Source: Ziziphus jujuba (taxonomy: Eukaryota > Streptophyta > Magnoliopsida > Rosales > Rhamnaceae). Taken from it: a stretch of DNA of 64,000 nucleotides. The notes below the pieces were generated by a model. The model ran no database searches and was not told the origin of the DNA. It worked only from the letters and a program-made list of their open reading frames with translations. This document shows positions 34,203 through 44,391 of the stretch, piece by piece; position 1 is the stretch's first letter, and every line of letters starts with the position of its first letter. Where the stretch lies: contig NC_083384.1 of NCBI RefSeq assembly GCF_031755915.1, forward strand, positions 7,122,001-7,186,000, written 5' to 3'. A program made the translations under genes and the position numbers.

Positions 34203-34206
<4 letters not shown>

Positions 34207-35029
34207 GTAATAATTTAAATGATATAATCATATAAGCAAGAAAAGAGACAATAAGTAAGGCCAAGGAAATTTAAGAATAAAAACTACCAAGGGAACATAA
34301 GAATATTATAATGATACCCCATCCCAGACCTACATCGCCACATCCCAAATTTAAAAGGTAGTAAATATAGAACAGTAAATAGGCATTGACGAAGAAAACG
34401 AGGTTGCATAATTCTTCTCATCTTTACGAAAGTGGAAAATAAAGGAAATAGAAGATAATAGGTAGGTGCGGGTGTCCAAAACAAATAGAAACCCCTGGAA
34501 AATACATGAAAGTGGGAAAATGAAGAAGAAACAAAGAAAGACAGAACAGAAATTAAAAGATGGAGAACCAAGAACTAAACTTATCATTGTTGCTGTTGGG
34601 AGTGATTTTCCGGTGATTCAGTGATTTCTGTGTTTGATTGTCTCCTACTTTGTATCGGTAGTATAAAAAATGTAACGCTTCTATATCGTTCAGATACAGT
34701 GAAATTTCCTATAAGGCATATGGTGTGTACCAATTTTGCTTCGAGACAATAAGTATAATATGTATTGTATCGTGATTGGCTATATATTTTTTTTTTAAAT
34801 AAAGGAAAAAAAAAAAAAGGTCATTTAAGAGAGTTTTCACGTTCGTTGCATCCACCATCAAGTCAGCAAGTCTTGTTTGTCAATAAGGCATTCTAATGGA
34901 TGGTCTAGCTCTCTAGAAGCTTCAAACCTAGAAGGATTTGAAAAACGTGGTGCCGTGTGCTCTGTCTACTTGGTTGGATGGACCATAAAGTGACAGCCAA
35001 TCAAGATGGGGTAGTAGAATTTCTTTTTC

Positions 35030-35450
35030 TTTGATGCCATCTTTATTCCATCCATCATATTTCTAAATAAATTAAAATTTTTTTTTGTTAATTGCAGATA
35101 ATATTAGTTCGTTTTTATTCGAAAAAGAAAATAAAATTTTTTTTTTCTTAGAAGGTGCAATGATAAAGCATTTTTCAAATAATTTCAAATAAATTAAGAT
35201 ATTTTTTTTAGTGACAGATTCGTCAATATAGATAGAATGTTATAATTTCTATATTTTCGATCAGCGTTTTTATTTCATCTATCATAATTCCAAATAAATT
35301 AAAATTTTTTTTGGTCAATTGGAGATAATATTAGTTTATTTTTGTTTGGAAAAGAAAATAAAGGTCTTCTTATCTTGGAAGGTGCAATGCAATGACAAAA
35401 TATCTTTCAAATAATTCCAAATAAATTAAGACCTTTTTTTTTTCCCCCAA
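35030..35450. repeat. Degenerate tandem repeat, ~225-bp unit
   Basis: Two units, starting near 35036 and 35268, share TTTATT(C/T)CATC(C/T)ATCAT, AAATAAATTAAAATTTTTTT, GATAATATTAGTT, GAAAAAGAAAATAAA and GAAGGTGCAATG. A partial third piece (CTTGGAAGGTGCAATGCAA) is at about 35920-35970. Confidence 0.6.
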
Positions 35451-36185
35451 TTGGAGTTAATGTCGGTTTGTTTTTGTTTGCCATTTAAATGTTTTTTCAT
35501 AACCAAAAAAAAGACAGAGCCATAAAGGGTTACATATATGTGGTCTCACTGCTGAACTTAACAATTCTATATTAGTTTAACAGTTTCTTTTGTAGTTTCG
35601 TTTTGGGACATATTTTGAATATAATTTGTGACCCAGAAATTTCCAAATATTGATGAGGACACATTTTTGTTGTTACTTTCAGCCAACTTTCATTCTTCTC
35701 AAGAGGACCATTACTTTCCATTCCAATACGCTCTCCTTTAACTACTAGCAGCTAATTAAATTAACTAAGCAAATTAAAGAACACGCAAATAAATAGAAAA
35801 GTACATAATTTATTTTTTTTATTAACATCCAATTAAGTTCTCTTTTTATTTATTTGCCCAAAAAAACAAGGAGAAAGAGAGTAAAAAAAAAGAAAAAAAA
35901 GGGGTCTTTCTTTTTTATTTCTTGGAAGGTGCAATGCAACAATAAAAGCTGTTTCCAAATAAATTAAAAAAATAATTTTTTTCTTGAGAAATTTTAATAT
36001 GAACGTCAAATTCATAGTGCATTAGCTCGGCCTAAAGAGTCTTTTACATTTTTTTTTTTTGTTTTTTCAAAAAAAGTCATTTTCGTTATAACTAGTATAT
36101 GTGCACTTTTCATTGTTACCGCTATATGTTGACTAAAATTAAAAATAAATAAAAATAACGTTGACGTGGCTTGACTTTTCATTAT

Positions 36186-36455
36186 TACAAGAATATGTTG
36201 ACTAAAAGTAAAAATAAAGTTAACGCGGTTAAACCCCTTTGTAAGTCTCTTGCTCTCCTCCAACCAGGAAACACATCGTTTTGGGTATTGGTGAGTCATG
36301 ATCAGCTGGCTGTCGGAGAAACAACAGAAGAGTGCGATACGGCATCTGAGAACCTACCTGCAGCAACGTCGTTGGGGAGGGCAGAGGTATGGGGAGCAGA
36401 GGCACATGTAGTTACTAGTTAGCCCCAAGACCAAGCCTCCATTCAATTTGTTACT
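36186..36455 (+). repeat. Duplicated 5' flank of a TNL gene (partner at 60293-60530)
   Basis: Shares with 60293-60530 the order AAAGT(A/T)AACGCGG, CGTTTTGGG, CTGTCGGAGAA, GAGAACCTA(C/G)CTGCAGCAAC and TTGG(G/A)GAG. Both copies lie upstream of TIR exons, which argues for a duplicated TNL promoter/5' UTR block. Confidence 0.6.
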
Positions 36456-36647
36456 AATTTGCTTGTGGATATGCAGGTTGTAAACATGAATGCTTCTTAT
36501 TCCTCTTCTTTTTCTCAAGAAAAGAATGAAGCGTTTCTGAGTTTCAGAGGTAAGGAAACCCACAATTGTTTTACTGGATATCTTTATAATGTTTTATGTC
36601 AAAAGCATATTCTCACCTGCAAGGATGATGAGAACAAGCTAAGGTAG
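36456..36647 (+). pseudogene. Truncated TIR fragment fused upstream of ankyrin copy B
   Basis: From ATG 36486: MNASYSSSF, then KNEAFLSFRGKETHNCFTG and LCQKHILTCKDDEN, matching the first ~50 residues of the TIR domain at 60811. TIR similarity stops after AAGGATGATGA, and a TAG at 36645 ends the frame. Twenty-six bases later the conserved start of ankyrin copy B appears. So a TIR 5' end was joined to an ankyrin gene by a rearrangement, without an in-frame fusion in this sequence. Confidence 0.75.
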
Positions 36648-36673
36648 AGGATGTAGAGGTGGAGAGATTAGAG

Positions 36674-37111
36674 ATGGGAAGCGTTCAAGGATTAGTTACA
36701 GAGCCATACCGAGCAGCCTTAGAAGGAGATTGGGAAAGAATGAAAAGGTTCTATGAAGAAAACAGAGAAGCAGTGTTTTATCCTCTCACAGTCACTAATG
36801 ACACCGCATTTCATATAGCTGTTTACAGTAGCACTAAGAGCCCGCTTAAAGAATTGATTCACATTGTGCCAAACCCGCCAATTGCTAGAGCCGACGATAA
36901 GAAAAACACACCTCTTCATGAGGCTGGCGCTATTGGAAATATTGAAGCAGCTCAAGTGTTGATGCGTTGGTCTCCAGAGCAGCTTGAGGCTAGAAATGCT
37001 TTAGGAGAAACTCCAATGTTTAGAGCTGCTGCATTTGCAATATGCATATTCAGCGCATCAGAGATGATAATACCTCCATTCTTCAAAGTGCCATCCATGG
37101 CCAACACTTCG
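36674..37111 (+). pseudogene. Copy B exon 1 (ankyrin repeats, frameshifted)
   Basis: Nearly the same as gene A exon 1 up to FRAAAFA, then 52 nt shorter than A (438 against 490), which changes frame. Downstream DNA still matches the A exon (CAGCGCATCAGAGATGA ... CAACACTTC). A longer in-frame start 15 nt upstream (36659, MERLE) exists, but 36674 is the ATG shared with A. Confidence 0.8.
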
Positions 37112-38330
37112 GTCTCTCTCTCTTTCAAACTAGCTTTTAATCTCAAACTGAAGATTTTTTTTTTTTTTTTTTTTTCCTTGTGTGTTGGTCCAAAGGTAAA
37201 TAGGAAGTATCATAAAATTTTTTATTACTCTGCCACAATGATCATAGTACGCTGCATGTTAAGATCGAAATGCTTCTTTTAATTTCTATCTTCTAAAGTA
37301 TATGCATTAACTACATGATCTTCTTAATCTGAGCTTTTTTATTTGCCTTTTCTCTTGTATTTCTTTAGGGCCATCTCTTGAACCCCATGGTGTGTTCTAG
37401 ATATAGTCCCAGAATTTCTTGACTCGAAGCCAGGATCTCATGTGGGTGTGAAGGGTCCACCATTGAACCAAACTCTCTAGTTATTTCTTATGAGTTGGAT
37501 AACTGTATATTTACTTGATAAGGCTAAGTGTATATGTAGTTGTGTAGCACAAATTAATAGCATCCAAATTTCTACCAAAACCAAAGGTCAAGATTCCATT
37601 ATGTGGCTACAGCTATTCGAAACCCCATTGAGTTTTTCCATCATCGATGGGTTGTGCTTCAGGCATGGGAAAGTATGGATGCCAATTCTCCTCATTTCCA
37701 CTAATATCACTTTTCCTACGCAATGCCTTTCAGCATTAGCTAGGCCTTAAAAACTCCAAAGTTTAATTAGGTCTCTCTGCCCCCTTCTTTGCTTTCTCTA
37801 TTAAAGTCTAGATAAACAAAAAACTTTTTAATTTCTATCTTCATAACAAAGTTGTTCTTTCTTTTCTGTATAGGAATTTCTATTTTCATTTTAAAAGAAA
37901 ATGCTCTTACCCAAAATAACTTTTGTGGTAGGGATGCTTCCCTTCAAATTCTATATTCTACATTCTACGTATATGTTAATGTTTAGAAATTAATATGTAT
38001 GTATTGTAGTATATGTTGAATTAATAAAATAAATAATATATAGGATTTGAAAACGGAAACAGCATTATGGTTATTTAAAAATGATGAAATATTGAAAGAT
38101 CTCTCGGACAATAAAGGTAGATCATGTCTTCAGCTATTGACAAACATGCCATCGGCTTTCAAAAGTGGATACCCCATGGACAAATTTGAATTATTTATCT
38201 ATTCCTGTAAGTATAAAGCTTATAATAATTCTTTTTTTATGTTTTAATATTTTAGTTATACATTGCATTTTTTAAAAAATAATAATAATTAATCTAAATT
38301 TTTCTGATCTTTTATATTTATATATAATAG

Positions 38331-38456
38331 GTTTTCCAAATAATGAATACAATGATGATAAATGTGATCAAATGAATTTGGGTCACCGCAACGACTTGGA
38401 AAGTGGATGGGGTAAAATTCACCTGCATCCATCTTGCTCTTTAAGCTTCAATAGAG
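38331..38456 (+). pseudogene. Copy B exon 3
   Basis: Reads C-F-P-N-N-E-Y-N-D-D-K and DLESGWG, the counterpart of gene A exon 3 with a 12-nt in-frame length difference. Preceded by exon 2 remnants (to 38216) encoding LWLFKNDEIL, CLQLLTNMPSAFKSGYPMDK. Confidence 0.7.
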
Positions 38457-38619
38457 GTAATTACTGAAAAGCAGGCATATTGCCACACATGGTTATTATT
38501 TTTAATAAAAAATTTATTTATACTTTTTTTATTTTTTATTTGTTATTATTCTACTTAAACTTCATACTTTTAAAAAATTATTTTTTTTAATTTTTTAAAT
38601 TTATAAAAATAGATTCATC

Positions 38620-41503
38620 TGTCAGGACCCGTCCAAGATTCCTCCCCGGAACCCTAGACAAACCCTGATCCCAGGGAAATACCACCGAACCTTCCAACGG
38701 AAAATCCAGCAGCACCTCCCCTAAGGGTAGGACTAACCAAAAATTACCTGCACTGAAAACACACTTCTATGTTCATCCCCTTGATTCCACAAATTTACAG
38801 CACTTTAAAGAATAACAGCAACCCAGTGCATAAATAATAACTACATGTCCAATACAGTATACAGAGCATTATACAAATAAATGTGCAATTTATACAATGA
38901 CCGATAAAGAAGTAATACAGGATGGAGAGGAAAAGGGAAGAAATACTTCTTGGACTTTCGGCAACAAACTGAGACGTCGGGCTCGCCTCGGACGATCAAC
39001 ATCTCCCAACCTGGACCTAGGGGAACGGAATTTAAAAATATGAGATGCTAATCATCTCAGTGAGTGACCCTATCTACTGTACACCTTTAATATTAATAGT
39101 ATACCAAATAAAGGGATTTAATTAATCAATACCGAACAATTAAATAAATAAATAAATAAACAATTGAGGTAACAATTTCTCTCAAAACCCTCACTATTCA
39201 CTCCGTTGGAAATGTTCCCCTTTTAAAACATTTTCACAAAACCCAATATTCGTACCTCCCGAAAACCCAGGGATCAAATAATTTAATAAACAACAAATAA
39301 ATAAATACCCCAAATATAAATAAAATGTAATAAATTATAATAAATAACTTTTGAACACTTTTGGGATTTGAAACTTTATCTGAAAATTTACACTTGACGC
39401 ACCACACCATATACCGGTGATGCCCTCCGATACCCAGCGTCCTGAGCACCGACTGGCAGGGAGATTAAAGAGAGAAACTTGCAAACGGCACTTCGGCGTC
39501 CCGACACTACCGCTGCTGAAACCGTCATCCCGGCCAAGGAGGGGGGCGGCTGTGTGCACTATATAAGACTTGCCTGTCCACGGTCCAATGGCAACTCACG
39601 GGAGACATAATACTTGCGCGCTAAACCACATATATATATACCAGAACACCAATACTGTATGAATGCGTCAAAAAAATAATTATTTAATCAACCGTACCGT
39701 TCTTTCCAAAATTACCGTGGAAAATATATTAAATCTTCACGCTTACCATCCCACATATTTTCATTTAAGAAACCGGTACGAAACATCGATAACAAGTAAA
39801 ATAATAATTTTTCTCGTAATACGAGGTTCAACAACTAAAATACCAAGGGCATAATTATAAAAATTAAACTACCACTTTAAACAAATATTTTCACAAAATA
39901 TTCAAACCAATTATGCCCAAAAATAATATAAAATCCAGACACAATTAATTACTGAAAATATTTGCTCATGTGTAATAAATACCATTTAATCACAATAAAA
40001 TAATAATCAAGAATTCCTTAATGACCCCAAAATTCCATTTAGCACCAATGGGTAAATATATATAAAATAATATTTTTCCCGATTATATTTAAAGTACACC
40101 ACATGAGCATAACTACAGATATCAAATTAACACGACATAAATATAATTAATTACCCCAAAAATATTTTCAAAGGTGGGTCACTCACCTAGAGCACGCAAT
40201 TAATCCAAGATCCACCATGGGATTAATTCCATGACTCACCCGTGCTCCTAGAACAAAATTCACACACAGTCAAATAAATTAATATTTTATTCGGGTAAAT
40301 AATATCCTGTACCCGGGGGATTAAACACAAACGTTAACCAAAATGGTCGAATAATATACTGAATCGAAGCTTGTGGAACGATGATCGCATTACCGGTCTC
40401 CATCGACCCCAATTCCGCCGGAGGTGGCCGGAATTTGGCCGGAAAGCTTCGGCCGGGATTCAATTCCTCGTATCTCGCAAACCACTTCGAATTTTGGAGA
40501 TTGGAGGCAATATTTGGACTCAGTGGATCCAAAATAGGGGGAGAGGGTGGCAATTTGGACTGGGCTGGCCGGAATACACAAGAAAAGAGGAAAGAGAAAT
40601 TTTTCCCGCCGGCGGCTTCTCCGGCCCGATCGGGGCGCGTCTGGCGGCCGGTGACCGTGAAACTTTGCGGCCGAGCTCACTTGCTCCCTCCGCTCATCAC
40701 TGGTCGGGGCGTGTGGGCAATGGGTGGCCGGAATTAAAAATACGGTGAGGCCGAGAGGGAGAAAGGAAAGGAAAGGAGGAAGAAAAGAAGAAGAAGGAAG
40801 AAGAAGAAGAAGAAGGAGAAGAAGAACAGGAACGGCCCCGTGGCCTTTTTTCCCACACGGGGAAAAGAAAAAAAAGAAAAAAAAAGAAAAGAAAAAGAAA
40901 TAAAGGAAATAAAATAAAATAAAAATAATTAAATAATATTTAAAATAATATTATACATAAAATAACAATAAAATAATTTGGTATTAAACATGGTTGACAT
41001 GTGGCATCTCAACATGGTGACACATGGTCACATTCATTAAGTCACACGTGGCACATCGTTACACGTTTAAAAATAATATTAAAATAATACAGTATTTGAA
41101 AAACTCTACAGGTCCATAACTTCCAAACCACATGTCCAAATCGGACGTGCAGCTAGTCTACGGACTCGTATTGGCAAACACTTTACAACCATGCATGAGT
41201 CAAAGCTCAACTTTGCATGAATAAAAAGTCAACTCCGGCACCCATTGGACAGTTTGGACCTCAACTTGTTTTGCTCATAACTTTCAAACCGTAGCTCCGT
41301 TTTCAATGTGCTACTAGTCTACGAACTCGTGACAACGTGTACTTTGTAACGGTACCTCAGTCAATCTAGAATTCCAACCGGAATAAAAAGTCAACTTTTG
41401 ACCCCTTTCGGTCAACGGTCAAAGTCAAAGTCAAAGTCAAAGTCAACGGTCAACCTCCGTCAACGTGCAAAAATTCTGACATGGTTCGGGACGGGGTGTT
41501 ACA
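38620..41503 (-). mobile_element. Solo LTR of a related gypsy family
   Basis: Starts TGTCAGGACCCGTCC and ends GGGACGGGGTGTTACA, 2884 bp, with no internal region. Flanked by CATC (or CATCT counting the shared T) on both sides: 38616-38619 and 41504-41507. Clearly related to, but diverged from, the LTRs at 22736 and 30531. The GGTCAAC array is longer here (about 41400-41460). Contains a purine-rich AAGAAG tract at 40750-40915. It sits in intron 3 of ankyrin copy B. Strand is inferred from the complete element. Confidence 0.88.
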
Positions 41504-41902
41504 CATCTATCTATTTTTATCAATTTTTACTAAATAAATTTTAACATTTAAACAACAAAATTATTTATGTATAATATTATACAATTATAAAATATTAATT
41601 TTAAAAAAATAAATAAATCTGTTTTGATAAATAAAAAATTAATAATATTTTTTTAAAAAACTAATAACAAAATTAAAAAGATATAAATGAAATTTGTTTT
41701 TATTCTTTTATATATCAAAGGGTCAACTTACATTTACAACCCTTAAGTGTGCTTACTTATTGCTCCGATGATTTTAAAAATTCATCCAAAAAGAAAAAAA
41801 AAAGACCCAAGCCGTTAATTCTGATCCGTTACTTCTAACAGTATTTACACATATTATTATAATTAGAAAGACAAAAAGAAGGAAAAAAAATATATATATA
41901 TA
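41504..41902. other. Intron 3 remnant of ankyrin copy B, AT-rich
   Basis: Between the solo LTR and the Helitron start. No coding feature; ends with a (TA)n tract that was probably the Helitron target. Confidence 0.5.
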
Positions 41903-43160
41903 TCCTTTAGTTTATACTATAAGCGAGAAGGGCTCCCAAGTTTTGGTCATATTTTACTGTTCAAAATGGTTCCAAAACGACTACTTTTCGTGCGTTTTGG
42001 CTTTTCTTTTCTCTGTTTTTTACTTTTTTTTTTTTTTTTTTTACAATTTCATTTATCCAAATCTATTCTTTTTTTGTTTCATTTTACAATAGTATGCCAA
42101 GGATAAAAACATCGTTAAAAACCTATACATAATAGTTTTCTTTTCTTTGTTTTTTACTTTTTTTTTTTTTTTTTTTACAATTTCATTTATCCAAATCTAT
42201 CCTTTTTTTGTTTCATTTTACAATAGTATGCCAAGGATAAAAACATCGTTAAAAACCTATACATAATAGCCGATGATTTTACATAAAAAAGTCAGATTTT
42301 TTCCTTTTTCAACGACTGAATTCCAAAAACCATCGCTAAAAATTTATTTTTTATTTTTTATTTTTTTATTTTTAGTTCTTGCTGCCAAAACGAGAACAAA
42401 TTGAAGATCTAAGAAGAGAAAAAGAGTCAGCAGTGGACAAATGAAAGAAAGGGATAGGATATGATTATTTTCAGGTAAATTATCACATTTAGTTATTTAT
42501 TTATTTTGATATCTATTTGCAAATATTATGGATTTTTCCTTTAGTCTATACTATAAGCGAGAAGGGCTCCCAAGTTTTGGTCATGTTTTACTGTTCAAAA
42601 TGGTTCCAAAACGACTACTTTTCGTGCGTTTTGGCTTTTCTTTTCTCTGTTTTTTACTTTTTTTTTTTTTTTACAATTTCATTTATCCAAATCTATTCTT
42701 TTTTTGTTTCATTTTACAATAGTATGCCAAGGATAAAAACATCGTTAAAAACCTATACATAATAGTTTTCTTTTCTTTGTTTTTTACTTTTTTTTTTTTT
42801 TTTACAATTTCATTTATCTAAATCTATCCTTTTTTTGTTTCATTTTACAATAGTATGCCAAGGATAAAAACATTGTTAAAAACCTATACATAATAGCCGA
42901 TGATTTTACATAAAAAAGTCAGATTTTTTCCTTTTTCAACGACTGAATTCCAAAAACCATCGCTAAAAATTTATTTATTTTTTTATTTTTTTATTTTTAG
43001 TTCTTGCTGCCAAAACGAGAACAAATTGAAGATCTAAGAAGAGAAAAAGAGTCAGCAGTGGACAAATGAAAGAAAGGGATAGGATATGATTATTTCAGGT
43101 AAATTATCACATTTAGTTATTTATTTATTTTGATATCTATTTGCAAATATTATGGATTTT
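41903..43160 (+). repeat. Tandem duplication of the Helitron 5' region
   Basis: Two units, 41903-42536 and 42537-43160 (about 634 and 624 bp), both start TCCTTTAGT(T/C)TATACTATA and end TTGCAAATATTATGGATTTTT. They differ mainly in poly-T lengths. Each unit itself contains a ~135-bp internal duplication (poly-T, ACAATTTCATTTATC, AGTATGCCAAGGATAAAAAC, ACCTATACATAATAG). Confidence 0.85.
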
Positions 43161-43252
43161 TATTATAAATTATCTATTTTGAAAATAATAATTATAATAA
43201 TTAGTATAAAACAATCTATGATTAATAACACTAACATTATTACATATCAATA

Positions 43253-43278
43253 CACGTGCAAAGCACGTGGGATACTGA
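43253..43278 (+). other. Second Helitron-type 3' end
   Basis: CACGTGCAAAGCACGTG hairpin followed by GGATA and CTGA, then T. This matches the hairpin + CTRR rule and resembles the main 3' end at 55816-55844. With a 5' end at 41903 it would define a 1376-bp non-autonomous Helitron. Confidence 0.55.
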
Positions 43279-43970
43279 TTTGATCCAATATGTATAAAAA
43301 AATAAATGTAAAATGAAGAAATAATTTATGTTTTGATGTGTATATAAATATGTGCATACAATATATATATATATATATATAAATATGATTTTCAAAGTAA
43401 ATTAAAAAAAATAAATTTATTAAATAAATTTCTGTTAGTTCGGCCAGACACAACTTAGCTCGGCCAGAAATATTAAATAAATTTCTGTTAAATAGGCTGG
43501 ACTATTTTATTAATAAATAATGGATTGGACTTACTCCAACTATTGATTTGCATTAGCCTTTTATCTTTTATCTATTACGTTAATTAAAATCCTTGAATGT
43601 TCCATCACATATTGATCTTCAACAGTTGCCATACTGGTGAGATCCACATTTTATGCTTCTTTTTTTATTTTGCCATACAGGTGTCAGAGGTTGTGGTATG
43701 GCATGCATTATGGTTATGATGACTTATAGTATGGTAAGGATAGAGTTGGTGTACTTTATACAAAATTTTGGACTTCATTATTGTACTTCAGAAAAGACTT
43801 TGCCTTACCATGTAAGTAAAGATTTTGATTTATAATATTTTAAAGCCTATTTCCTTGGTTTTCAGTATTTAAATGCCATTGGCTTTTTTTCTTTTCTATT
43901 TTTTTTTTTGTTTTCAGCTTTTCTCTCCCCCTACTCTCTTTATCAGTAACCTGAGGATTGTGTTATTCAC
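43279..43970 (+). repeat. Direct repeat, copy 1
   Basis: About 690 bp nearly identical to 49577-50278 (TTGATCCAATATGTATAAAA ... TGTGTTATTCA). Begins exactly after the CTGA of the inner Helitron end. A block near 43430-43475 is replaced by two minisatellite-type units. Contains a conserved short frame (MLLFLFCHTG...) and an intron-like TTGCCATACAG, so it may be a captured gene scrap; the protein is not recognised. Confidence 0.85.
43433..43468 (+). repeat. Two-unit echo of the 20-bp minisatellite
   Basis: TTAGTTCGGCCAGACACAAC followed by TTAGCTCGGCCAGA, two units of the array at 48541-49573, lying within direct-repeat copy 1 and flanked on both sides by ATTAAATAAATTTCTG. Confidence 0.85.
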
Positions 43971-44391
43971 TACAAAATTGGTAACTTTAATTTGTTCCAT
44001 TCCTTTGTCTTATTACTTAATTTCCTCATGCATTTCAATTCTTTTGTGAGTTCATGAATTTCATTGTCCATGGATCTTTACATTTTTCATTGCTTTTGTG
44101 TGCACATGCATATGATTTATATTTCAGTTCTTCACCCAATATCACATAGTGATATATGAAAAACCAACATGTATTTATGTTGGGGAAAAAAAAAAACAGT
44201 AAAAAAAAAAAACAGAAAAAAGAAAAAGTAGTAGGAGAGCATGCAATCCCACAAGAGATCGTGATGGTCATTGTTTTTTTTCTCTCAGTCTAAAAAATAA
44301 ATAAATAGTCAATGACTATGTCATCTATAATTTGGTTTATTTGATTCATAGTGATTTCATTTTATGTTTTTCTAAAATATAATATAGTAAA

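Larger units (their letters stand above)
33563..36185. other. AT-rich intergenic region
   Basis: No gene supported. Holds a long (AT)n microsatellite at about 34152-34202, runs of T/A, and a degenerate tandem repeat (35030-35450). Frames around 34284-34590 on the minus strand are low-complexity and unsupported. Confidence 0.5.

Noticed and set aside
34284..34590. Two overlapping minus-strand frames of 78 and 95 codons
   Set aside because: Phe/Leu/Ser-rich low-complexity products in AT-rich DNA without splice or motif support.
43653..43835. Independent 60-codon gene MLLFLFCHTG…
   Set aside because: It is part of the 0.7-kb direct repeat and spans an intron-like border; conservation between copies reflects duplication, not proven coding.
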